Notes under the pieces: model-generated | What the model saw: the letters and a program-made list of their open reading frames with translations, nothing else | The model's database searches: none | Told to the model about the DNA's origin: nothing | Translations under genes and position numbers: made by a program | Origin: Candidatus Cryptobacteroides faecihippi | Lineage (GTDB): Bacteria; Bacteroidota; Bacteroidia; Bacteroidales; UBA932 | Length of the DNA stretch: 5,284 nucleotides | Assembly: GCA_018066065.1 (NCBI GenBank) | Contig: JAGHSC010000262.1 | Coordinates: 1-5,284, forward strand | Direction: 5' to 3' | Part shown: piece after piece, positions 1-5,284 of the stretch | Layout of the letters: every line of letters starts with the position of its first letter | Numbering within the stretch: position 1 is the first letter of the stretch

Positions 1-389
1 GGCCTCTTCCAGCCTCACGGACTCGGCCACAACATGGGCCTGGACGTGCACGACATGGAAGACCTCGGCGAGAAGATCGTGGGCTACGAACCTGACAGAC
101 ACGCTCGACACAGCTCGGCCTGGGAAGCCTAAGGATGGCCCGCAGGCTCGTTCCGGGCAATGTCATCACCGACGAGCCGGGCATCTACTTCATCCCTGCC
201 CTCATCGACAAGTGGAAGGCAGAAGGCACCGGCAAGGGCTTCGTCAACTTCGACAGGCTCCAGAGCTACTACGACTTCGGCGGCATCCGCCTCGAGGATG
301 ATGTCCTCGTCACCGCAGACGGAGCGCGCCGCACAGGTCCGAACCGTCTCCCGATCCTTCCGGACGACGTCGAGGCAGCGATGTCCTAG
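1..389 (+). pseudogene. M24B Xaa-Pro aminopeptidase, C-terminal part, frameshifted (5' end outside window)
   Basis: This is the C-terminal catalytic 'pita-bread' part of a metallopeptidase that removes N-terminal residues preceding proline, normally a cytoplasmic dimetal enzyme. Frame 1 from base 1 reads PHGLGHNMGLDVHDMEDLG, the M24B motif with the metal-ligand His (HGLGH) and the substrate His (VHD). It then runs VGYEPD and loses homology before a TAA at 130-132. Frame 3 resumes the family sequence at about base 99 (RSTQLGLGSLRMARRL) and continues to the TAG at 387-389. It carries the two metal-ligand Glu motifs, DEPGIYF and GGIRLEDD. The halves join perfectly if one base is missing near 94-98, so this is a single-base deletion or a sequencing error. 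An isolated start at 135 would give an 84-residue fragment that cannot be a working enzyme. No slippery heptamer is visible at the junction, so programmed frameshifting is unlikely. Family assignment is strong; whether the lesion is real is unknown. Confidence 0.85.
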
Positions 390-407
390 CAGCCAATCCA
401 ACCACCC

Positions 408-902
408 ATGTCCACAGCACTGATCGTCATCGCAGTCCTCTGCGGCATCATCGGCATCGTCGGAAGCATCCTTCCGGGGCTGCCTGGTCCTCCCGTCAGC
501 TGGGTGGGCCTGCTCCTGCTGTACATCTGGGGCGAGGGCATGGACAAGGCAGGAGACCCGATGACCCTGACATTCCTGCTGGTCTGGCTGGCAGTCACCA
601 TCATTGTCACCATCGTGGACTATGTCGTCCCCGCCAAGTTCACAGCGGTCACAGGCGGCAGCAAGGCCGCGGGCCGCGGAGCCATCGCAGGTCTGATAGT
701 GGGCATGTTCGTCCCCCCTGTGGGAATATTCCTGGGCACCTTCCTGGGTGCTTTCCTCGCAGAGCTCCTGCTTGCAGGAAAGGATGGATGGCAGTCACTC
801 AAATCAGCCTTCGGGGCCCTTCTGGGCTTCCTCTGCGGCACCGGAATCAAGCTTGCCGCATCGGGCATCATGCTCTACTACATCTTCGTCTTCCTCAGCT
901 GA
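408..902 (+). CDS. DUF456-family multi-pass membrane protein
   Basis: A 164-residue, very hydrophobic inner-membrane protein of unknown function. It begins with a hydrophobic helix (about residues 3-22) followed by the family signature LPGLPGPPVSW (22-32). A second helix covers about 32-42 and a third about 54-74, ending in DYVVPAKF. A Gly-rich stretch follows (GGSKAAGRGAIAGLIVG, 83-99), then a long glycine-zipper-like pair of helices (about 91-122) and a C-terminal helix (about 133-162). The LPGxPGPP turn and the D-Y-x-x-P/GGSK segment between Gly-rich helices are typical of DUF456, and the length is normal for it. The gene starts 18 bases after the peptidase stop, so the two are probably co-transcribed. 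No catalytic residues can be pointed to, and I do not assign a function. Confidence 0.85.
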   Translation: MSTALIVIAVLCGIIGIVGSILPGLPGPPVSWVGLLLLYIWGEGMDKAGDPMTLTFLLVWLAVTIIVTIVDYVVPAKFTAVTGGSKAAGRGAIAGLIVGMFVPPVGIFLGTFLGAFLAELLLAGKDGWQSLKSAFGALLGFLCGTGIKLAASGIMLYYIFVFLS

Positions 903-909
903 AACGGGA

Positions 910-937
910 TTTTGATGCCGCTCAAGGGTCTTTTTTT
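910..937 (+). terminator. weak hairpin plus T-run after the DUF456 gene
   Basis: Bases 910-915 can pair with 922-927 (four Watson-Crick pairs plus two G-T pairs) around a six-base loop. Seven T residues follow at 931-937. The position just after the stop and the T-run suit an intrinsic terminator, but the stem is short and weak. The same T-run also forms part of the adjacent promoter, so termination here is only a possibility. Confidence 0.25.
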
Positions 938-966
938 GTCCGATCGACGAAAAATACCTATATTTA
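935..966 (+). promoter_or_regulatory. Bacteroidota-type promoter for the cytochrome operon
   Basis: TTTG at 935-938 matches the -33 element, and TATATTTA at 959-966 matches the -7 element TAnnTTTG except for its last base. They are separated by 20 bp, within the 19-21 bp usual for the primary sigma factor of Bacteroides. Transcription would start around 970-975, leaving a leader of about 15-20 bases before the ATG at 990, with no Shine-Dalgarno motif, as is common in this phylum. A dyad (932-940 with 946-954, nine pairs including one G-T, loop 941-945) overlaps the -33 element and spacer and could be an operator. Confidence 0.6.
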
Positions 967-989
967 GAGGTTAAATCTCGAAAAGCATC

Positions 990-2540
990 ATGTCTGAGAA
1001 GAAAAACAAGAAGTCTAACGCCAAGGCCATCATGCTGTCCATCCTCGGAGGACTGGCCCTTGGCGTCATCATAATGATCCTGGTCGCCGACAAGATGGCC
1101 AGAAGCTCTTCCAGCGAGTACTGCATGAGCTGCCACTACCATGAGCAGGCCGATGCCGACTGGAAGAAATCCGTCCACCACAATGGAAAGACAGGCACCG
1201 TCGTGGACTGCGCCGAGTGCCACCTCCCGCCAAAGGAAGCAGCCCCGATGAGATACTGGATGACCAAGGCCAGGATCGGAGCGAAGGACATCTGGACCAA
1301 GCTCACCAAGGACAAGGACGAGATCGACTGGGAATCCAGGAGAAATCTTGAATATGCAACCGGAATAGTCTACAACGAATCATGCGAGAAGTGTCATGAG
1401 AACCTCTACCCGGAGGGAATCTCCGATGAGGGCATCACCGCACATCTCCACTACGAGGAGAATGTCGAGAAGCTGGGACTCCAGTGCATCAGCTGCCACC
1501 TCGATGCAGGGCACCAGATCCCGGGCTACGAGCACAAGAGCCTCAAGGGCAAGGTGGTCAGCGGCAACTCGGGAGTGAAGTACGATTCCGCTGCGGTCGT
1601 CACCAGGTTCGAGACCTTCGACGAGACCGTTCCGGGAACCTCCGCAAAGATTCACATGGTCGCCATCCCAGGCGGCGAGTTCATGCTCGGAAGCCCCGAG
1701 AGCGAGCCTTTCCGCAACGCAGACGAAGGTCCGCAGAAGAAAGTCAGGATCTCTCCGTTCTTCATGAGCGAGGTCGAGGTCACATGGGACCAGTTCTGGG
1801 AGTTCTACAACGAGACGATGTCCGAGGGACGAACCCCTCCTGCAAAGATCTACGCCAACAACCAGAGGGAGGATTGCGACGCCGTCAGCGGCCCGACCCC
1901 TCCGTTCGGCTTCCCTGACCAGGGATGGGGCATGGGCGAGCGCCCTGCCATCACGATGTCCTACTACTCCGCATCGACTTTCTGCCAGTGGCTCTCACTC
2001 AAGACCGGCCGCAGCTACCGCCTTCCTACCGAAGCCGAATGGGAGTATGCAGCCAGGGGAGGCACCGACACTCCATACTTCTTCGAAGTAAACCCTAAGG
2101 ATTTCTCAAGCGAAGGTTTCATCAGGAAGTTCAAGTCAGCCTACACGACGATGATCCGCCGCTATGTCGTCTACGAGAAAGTCAGCGGCAACAAGACTCA
2201 GGAAGCTTCCGAGGTCAAGGCCAATCCGTTCGGCCTAAAGAACATGCTCGGCAACGTCATGGAGTACTGCTCCGACTGGTATGCCGAGGACGCCTACTCG
2301 AAGATTGCCGACGGAGCCCTTGATCCGAAGGGTCCGCAGAGCGGCGAGGAGCACGTCGTCAGAGGTGGATGCTACGCCGACGACGCATCGAAGGTACGCT
2401 GCGCAAGCAGAAGCCATTCACAGAATGACGCATGGCTGCGCACCGACCCTCAGAACCCAAAGAGCATCTGGTGGTACTCCGACATCAAGGGAATCGGCTT
2501 CCGCGTTGTCTGCGACGTACCGGAAGGAATCGGAATCTGA
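990..2540 (+). CDS. NapC/NrfH-like tetraheme cytochrome c fused to a SUMF1/FGE-like domain
   Basis: A 516-residue, membrane-anchored periplasmic fusion protein. A basic cytoplasmic N-terminus precedes one transmembrane helix (about residues 12-33). A NapC/NrfH-type domain follows with four CxxCH heme sites: CMSCH (45-49), CAECH (74-78), CEKCH (132-136) and CISCH (166-170). Family-typical extra His residues are present (63, 64, 152, 154, 175). Such proteins pass electrons between menaquinol and a periplasmic partner. Heme 1 reads CMSCHYH, with His51 at the position where NrfH proteins have the CxxCHxM methionine. After a linker (about 186-221), residues 222-510 form an FGE/SUMF1 domain: MVAIPGGEFMLGS (223-235), EVEVTWDQFWEFY, YRLPTEAEWEYAARGG (343-358), NVMEYCSDW, VVRGGCY and GIGFRVV. 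The paired copper-binding cysteines of true formylglycine-generating enzyme are missing from the RGGCY-to-RCASRS region, so sulfatase activation is unlikely. No NrfA nitrite reductase gene is visible nearby. It is the first gene after the promoter. Domain assignment is strong; the electron partner is inferred. Confidence 0.92.
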   Translation: MSEKKNKKSNAKAIMLSILGGLALGVIIMILVADKMARSSSSEYCMSCHYHEQADADWKKSVHHNGKTGTVVDCAECHLPPKEAAPMRYWMTKARIGAKDIWTKLTKDKDEIDWESRRNLEYATGIVYNESCEKCHENLYPEGISDEGITAHLHYEENVEKLGLQCISCHLDAGHQIPGYEHKSLKGKVVSGNSGVKYDSAAVVTRFETFDETVPGTSAKIHMVAIPGGEFMLGSPESEPFRNADEGPQKKVRISPFFMSEVEVTWDQFWEFYNETMSEGRTPPAKIYANNQREDCDAVSGPTPPFGFPDQGWGMGERPAITMSYYSASTFCQWLSLKTGRSYRLPTEAEWEYAARGGTDTPYFFEVNPKDFSSEGFIRKFKSAYTTMIRRYVVYEKVSGNKTQEASEVKANPFGLKNMLGNVMEYCSDWYAEDAYSKIADGALDPKGPQSGEEHVVRGGCYADDASKVRCASRSHSQNDAWLRTDPQNPKSIWWYSDIKGIGFRVVCDVPEGIGI

Positions 2541-2570
2541 TACAACATAACTAATAAACACAATCACGCT

Positions 2571-3923
2571 ATGAGCAAGAAAATGGACAGAAGATCATTC
2601 CTCGGCGCAAGTGCAAAGCTTGGTGTCGCAGGTCTCGTAGGTGCCCCTATGCTGGCATCCTGCGGTCCTAAGGGTGACAAGATGACTCCTCTCAGGAGCC
2701 CGGACGAGTACTACATCCCAGAACTTCCAGACAAGGCCATCGAAGGCAGGGAGCTCAAGGTCGGTCTCATCGGATGCGGCGGCAGAGGATCAGGTGCTAT
2801 CGTTAACCTTCTCAACGCAGCTGACGGCATCAAGGTAACAGCCCTCGGCGACGTCTTCGAGGACCGCCTCAACGGCGTCCGCGAGATGCTCATCAACGAC
2901 TGGAAGCAGGAAGTGCCTCAGGAGAGCTGCTTCATCGGCGTCGACGCCTACAAGCAGTTCATCGACTCAGGAGTCGACATGGTCATCGTCCCCACTCCTC
3001 CTGTGTTCCGCCCTACCCACTTCGCCTACGCAACCGAGAAGGGTGTCCACTCATTCCTCGAGAAGCCTATCGCTGTCGATTCAAAGGGTTACCGTACCAT
3101 CATGGCTGCTTCAAAGCAGGCTGATGCAAAGGGCCTCAGCGTCGTCTGCGGTACCCAGCGCCACCACCAGCGCCCTTACGTAGAGTCATTCAAGAAGATC
3201 CAGGAAGGTCTCATCGGCGAGATCACTGGAGGAAACGTCTACTGGAACCAGGGAATGCTCTGGTACAGAGAGCGCCAGAAGGGCTGGACCGACATGGAAT
3301 GGACCATCCGCGACTGGGTCAACTGGACATGGCTTTCAGGCGACCACATCGTTGAGCAGCACGTCCACAACATCGACGTCTTCAACTGGATGATCGGCTG
3401 CAAGCACCCACTCAAGGCAAGGGCTGTAGGTAGCCGCCAGCGCAGAGTCACAGGCGACCAGTACGACAACTTCAGCGTCGACTTTGAATATGAGAACGGA
3501 ATTCACCTCCACTCAATGTGCCGCCAGATCGACGGAACCGCTACCAAGGTAAGCGAGGCCGTCCACGGAACCAAGGGTTACTGGAGCTCTGAGGACTTCG
3601 CAATCCGCGACCTCCAGGGCAACATCATCTGGCAGTTCGACCAGGAAGCAGCAAGCGCTGAATTCCAGCAGCACGATCCTTACACCCTCGAGCACGTCGA
3701 CTGGGTCAACCACATCCGCAAGGGCACCGCTCACAATGAGGCTGCAGAGTGCGGCATGTCAACTCTCTGTGGTGTGATGGGCCGCGAGGCTGCCTACACC
3801 GGAGCAGAAGTAGACTGGGATCAGATCAGCGCAGCTGAGATGGACCTCACTCCAGAGAAGCTCGAGCTCGGACCTCTCGACATGGCCAAGTACAAGGTTC
3901 CTGTACCGGGAACAGGCAGATAA
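2571..3923 (+). CDS. Tat-exported lipoprotein oxidoreductase, Gfo/Idh/MocA family
   Basis: A 450-residue NAD(P)-dependent sugar or polyol dehydrogenase-type protein. The N-terminus has a twin-arginine motif (MDRRSFLG, Arg7-Arg8), a mild hydrophobic stretch, and a lipobox LASC ending at Cys31. It should therefore be exported folded, with cofactor bound, and lipid-anchored. A Rossmann motif GLIGCGGRG (65-73) binds the dinucleotide. The family EKP motif (164-166) supplies the likely catalytic Lys165. A C-terminal alpha/beta domain carries the substrate-site segment EQHVHNID (262-269), where Glu262, His266 and Asp269 match the usual D-x-x-x-H-x-x-D pattern with Glu replacing the first Asp. The gene begins 30 bases after the cytochrome stop and ends 9 bases before the isomerase start, so all three are very likely one operon. 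Met5 (base 2583) is an alternative start that leaves the Tat motif intact. The substrate cannot be told from the sequence. GH109 glycosidases share this fold, but the EKP motif points to a dehydrogenase-like member. Confidence 0.9.
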   Translation: MSKKMDRRSFLGASAKLGVAGLVGAPMLASCGPKGDKMTPLRSPDEYYIPELPDKAIEGRELKVGLIGCGGRGSGAIVNLLNAADGIKVTALGDVFEDRLNGVREMLINDWKQEVPQESCFIGVDAYKQFIDSGVDMVIVPTPPVFRPTHFAYATEKGVHSFLEKPIAVDSKGYRTIMAASKQADAKGLSVVCGTQRHHQRPYVESFKKIQEGLIGEITGGNVYWNQGMLWYRERQKGWTDMEWTIRDWVNWTWLSGDHIVEQHVHNIDVFNWMIGCKHPLKARAVGSRQRRVTGDQYDNFSVDFEYENGIHLHSMCRQIDGTATKVSEAVHGTKGYWSSEDFAIRDLQGNIIWQFDQEAASAEFQQHDPYTLEHVDWVNHIRKGTAHNEAAECGMSTLCGVMGREAAYTGAEVDWDQISAAEMDLTPEKLELGPLDMAKYKVPVPGTGR

Positions 3924-3932
3924 TCCATAGAT

Positions 3933-4844
3933 ATGGACAGGAGATCATTCTTAAAGACCTCTGCAACAGGGACAGCGGCTCTTGCCGCTGCCTCTTTGCT
4001 TCCAGGCTGCGCCTCTTCGTGCAAGGATGCGAAGAAGGCTTGCGATGTCGCACTCAACATCTCTTTCCAGGAAGGGACTGCTCCAGGTGAAAGCCTTGCC
4101 GAGAAGTTCGACTTCATGGAGAATCTCGGTGTCAACGGCTTCGAGCCGGGCGGACGCGGACTTGCAGGAAGAGTCCAGGAGATCAAGGACGCCCTTTCAG
4201 GACGCAACATCAAGGTTTCTGCAATCTGTGCAGGCTTCGATGGATTCATCCTCGCCGAGGATCCTGCTGTCAAGGCTGCCTTCGACACAAGCATGCGCGA
4301 GATCATCGTCGCTGCAGGTGAGATCGGTTCCACCGGTGTGATCATGGTTCCTGCCTTCAACGGACAGCTTCCATGCAAGCCTCACACAATGGAGACCCGC
4401 GACTATCTCTGCTCTGAGCTCCATGAGCTTGGTGAATTCGCAAAGGAGCACGGCACGACCGTCATCCTCGAGCCTCTCAACAGAAGGGAAGCCTTCTACC
4501 TGCGCCTTGTCGGCGATGCAGCTGCAATCGCACGTGATGCCGACAGCGAGGGCGTAAAGGCCATGGGCGACTTCTGGCACATGATGGAAGAGACTTCCGA
4601 CTACGGCGCACTCATGTCTGCCGGAAAGAAGTACCTCCAGCACGTCCACATCGCCAGCCGCGGCACCAGACAGATGCCTGGCGAGAATGGCGAGCTTGAC
4701 AACTACGTTGAAGGATTCAGGGCACTCAAGGAAATGGGCTACGACAAGTACGTCAGCTTCGAGTGCGGAATGGCCGGAGAGGATCGCGCAGCGATCGTCA
4801 CCGCAGCCGTCAACCTCCTCCGCGCCCAGTGGGAAGAGGCTTAG
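3933..4844 (+). CDS. Tat-exported lipoprotein sugar phosphate isomerase/epimerase-family TIM barrel
   Basis: A 303-residue protein of the xylose-isomerase-like/AP-endonuclease-2 fold. It starts directly with a Tat motif (MDRRSFLK) and ends its signal at a lipobox LPGC with Cys26, so it should be a periplasm-facing lipoprotein like its neighbour. The barrel begins around residue 38 (DVALNISFQEG). Likely metal ligands, in the order found in tagatose epimerase-type enzymes, are Glu180 (ILEPLNR), Asp213 (MGDFWHM, with His216), His239 (HVHIAS) and Glu277 (SFECG). A complete set suggests an active enzyme that isomerises, epimerises or eliminates a sugar, probably not a phosphorylated one given the periplasmic location. 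The gene lies 9 bases after the oxidoreductase and is followed by a strong terminator. Pairs of Gfo/Idh/MocA and isomerase-family proteins occur in bacterial keto-sugar pathways, including the 3-keto-glycoside route described in Bacteroides thetaiotaomicron (from memory). The substrate here is unknown. Confidence 0.9.
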   Translation: MDRRSFLKTSATGTAALAAASLLPGCASSCKDAKKACDVALNISFQEGTAPGESLAEKFDFMENLGVNGFEPGGRGLAGRVQEIKDALSGRNIKVSAICAGFDGFILAEDPAVKAAFDTSMREIIVAAGEIGSTGVIMVPAFNGQLPCKPHTMETRDYLCSELHELGEFAKEHGTTVILEPLNRREAFYLRLVGDAAAIARDADSEGVKAMGDFWHMMEETSDYGALMSAGKKYLQHVHIASRGTRQMPGENGELDNYVEGFRALKEMGYDKYVSFECGMAGEDRAAIVTAAVNLLRAQWEEA

Positions 4845-4877
4845 GCACCTTCCGGTCACTCCAACTGCAAAATGAAC

Positions 4878-4913
4878 AACTGCAGCAGAAACAGTCTTCT
4901 GCTGCAGTTTTCT
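4878..4913 (+). terminator. strong intrinsic terminator ending the cytochrome-oxidoreductase-isomerase operon
   Basis: Bases 4878-4890 (AACTGCAGCAGAA) are the exact reverse complement of 4897-4909. This gives a perfect 13-bp stem with a six-base loop (ACAGTC), running into TTTTCT. It lies 33 bases after the isomerase stop. An 8-base direct repeat, CAACTGCA, occurs at 4862-4869 and 4877-4884, the second copy overlapping the left arm. It could offer a weaker alternative pairing. Confidence 0.88.
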
Positions 4914-4941
4914 ATCAGCCCACACATTAATGCTGTAAGTG

Positions 4942-5284
4942 TTGAAAAAAACAATTACATTCCTGGCTCTTCTTTTATTTGTATTTTGCGGATCTCTACG
5001 CGGACAGACTCGTACAGATTCGCTTGTCGTGGTGCGGGGCAAGGTGCTACATGCAAAGGAAGGAATAAAGGGAACAATACCTTTGAATGGAGCTACCGTC
5101 ACGCTCGTGAATGGAAGGGATACCCTCTACGCTATTACCAACCTTGATGGTGAATTCACATTTGCGAAGGTCCGCCCAACGCCGTCTTTCCTGTCTGTTT
5201 CCTGTGTCGGTTTCAAAACTGAAGAAGGAGAGTACGACATTGTGAGAGGTACTAACTTGTGCTATTTCACACTTTACGAGAAGC
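4942..5284 (+). CDS. secreted or outer-membrane protein with CarboxypepD_reg-like domain (partial, 3' end outside window)
   Basis: An open frame runs from a stop at 4936-4938 to the window edge, giving 114 residues from TTG at 4942 (GTG at 4939 is the alternative; no in-frame ATG lies between the stop and the signal sequence). It begins MKKTITFLALLLFVFCG, a classical signal peptide, with likely cleavage near GSLRGQ (17-22). Residues about 28-92 read as a carboxypeptidase-regulatory-like beta-sandwich: VVVRGKV, PLNGATVTLVNG (48-58), then ITNLDGEFTFAKV (65-77) and LSVSCVGFKT (84-93). In Bacteroidota this domain commonly sits at the N-terminus of TonB-dependent receptors and other outer-membrane beta-barrel proteins, but the rest is missing, so neither can be chosen. 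The codons look more AT-rich than in the preceding operon. It follows the terminator and should have its own promoter, which I could not identify in the short gap. Confidence 0.8.
   Translation, partial: MKKTITFLALLLFVFCGSLRGQTRTDSLVVVRGKVLHAKEGIKGTIPLNGATVTLVNGRDTLYAITNLDGEFTFAKVRPTPSFLSVSCVGFKTEEGEYDIVRGTNLCYFTLYEK

Noticed and set aside
90..135. Programmed ribosomal frameshift in the peptidase gene
   Set aside because: There is no slippery heptamer such as X-XXY-YYZ and no stop-proximal pausing structure at the switch point, and the family is not known for frameshifting.
804..1223. A 139-residue minus-strand open frame spanning the promoter region
   Set aside because: It overlaps two well-supported plus-strand genes and the promoter, and shows no domain-like pattern.
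1484..1918. A 144-residue plus-strand open frame inside the cytochrome gene
   Set aside because: It is an Arg/Gln-rich out-of-frame reading of the cytochrome-FGE gene, which has unambiguous heme and FGE motifs in its own frame.
990..2540. Nitrite reductase small subunit NrfH
   Set aside because: The heme domain resembles NrfH, but the protein is fused to an FGE-like domain, has His for the heme-1 Met, and lacks a neighbouring nrfA, so the specific name is not justified.
2541..2570. Internal promoter between the cytochrome and oxidoreductase genes
   Set aside because: The 30-base A-rich gap has no TTTG plus TAnnTTTG pair at proper spacing; it is better read as an A-rich translation leader.
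2571..3923. GH109-type NAD-dependent glycosidase
   Set aside because: GH109 shares the fold and often a Tat signal, but this protein has the dehydrogenase-like EKP motif and a different His-containing substrate segment (EQHVHNID), so a Gfo/Idh/MocA oxidoreductase call fits better.
3821..4378. A 185-residue minus-strand open frame
   Set aside because: It is the complement of the end of the oxidoreductase and start of the isomerase, both of which have clear family motifs; its own translation shows none.
4197..5102. A 301-residue open frame on the minus strand
   Set aside because: It lies antisense to the isomerase gene, crosses the terminator hairpin and the start of the next gene, and its translation has no recognisable domain. 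Long antisense frames are expected in GC-rich coding DNA.
4872..5147. A 91-residue plus-strand open frame starting MNNCSRNS
   Set aside because: Its start is encoded by the terminator stem, and it is out of frame with the signal peptide and beta-sandwich domain of the real gene at 4942.

Overview
The window looks like a chromosomal segment from a fairly GC-rich member of the Bacteroidota, most likely a gut-type Bacteroidales. Four things point there. There is a promoter of the Bacteroides sigma-factor kind (TTTG, 20 bp, TAnnTTT) before the cytochrome gene. The visible starts lack Shine-Dalgarno motifs and have A-rich leaders instead. There are paired Tat-lipoprotein sugar enzymes. The last gene is a carboxypeptidase-regulatory-like outer-membrane or secreted protein. 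No RNA genes, insertion sequences, CRISPR or attachment sites are visible. All genes read on the + strand.

Region 1 (1-902): the 3' end of an M24B Xaa-Pro aminopeptidase gene, split by an apparent one-base deletion near base 95. Eighteen bases later comes a small DUF456-type multi-pass membrane protein, probably in the same transcript.

Region 2 (903-989): an 86-base gap with a weak hairpin plus a T-run, and a good Bacteroidota-type promoter for the next genes.

Region 3 (990-4844): a tight three-gene unit with gaps of 30 and 9 bases, ended by a perfect 13-bp stem terminator. It encodes (a) a membrane-anchored tetraheme NapC/NrfH-type cytochrome fused to a formylglycine-generating-enzyme-like (SUMF1) domain, (b) a Tat-exported lipoprotein oxidoreductase of the Gfo/Idh/MocA family, and (c) a Tat-exported lipoprotein of the sugar-phosphate isomerase/epimerase TIM-barrel family. 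All three products should face the periplasm. My inference is that they form an envelope sugar-redox module: the dehydrogenase oxidises or reduces a sugar with a pre-bound nicotinamide cofactor, the TIM-barrel enzyme isomerises, epimerises or eliminates the keto-sugar, and the cytochrome exchanges electrons with the menaquinone pool. This last link is not established and is the main point of interest.

Region 4 (4914-5284): the start of an unrelated gene that uses TTG (or GTG). It has a signal peptide and a CarboxypepD_reg-like beta-sandwich domain, and it runs off the window.
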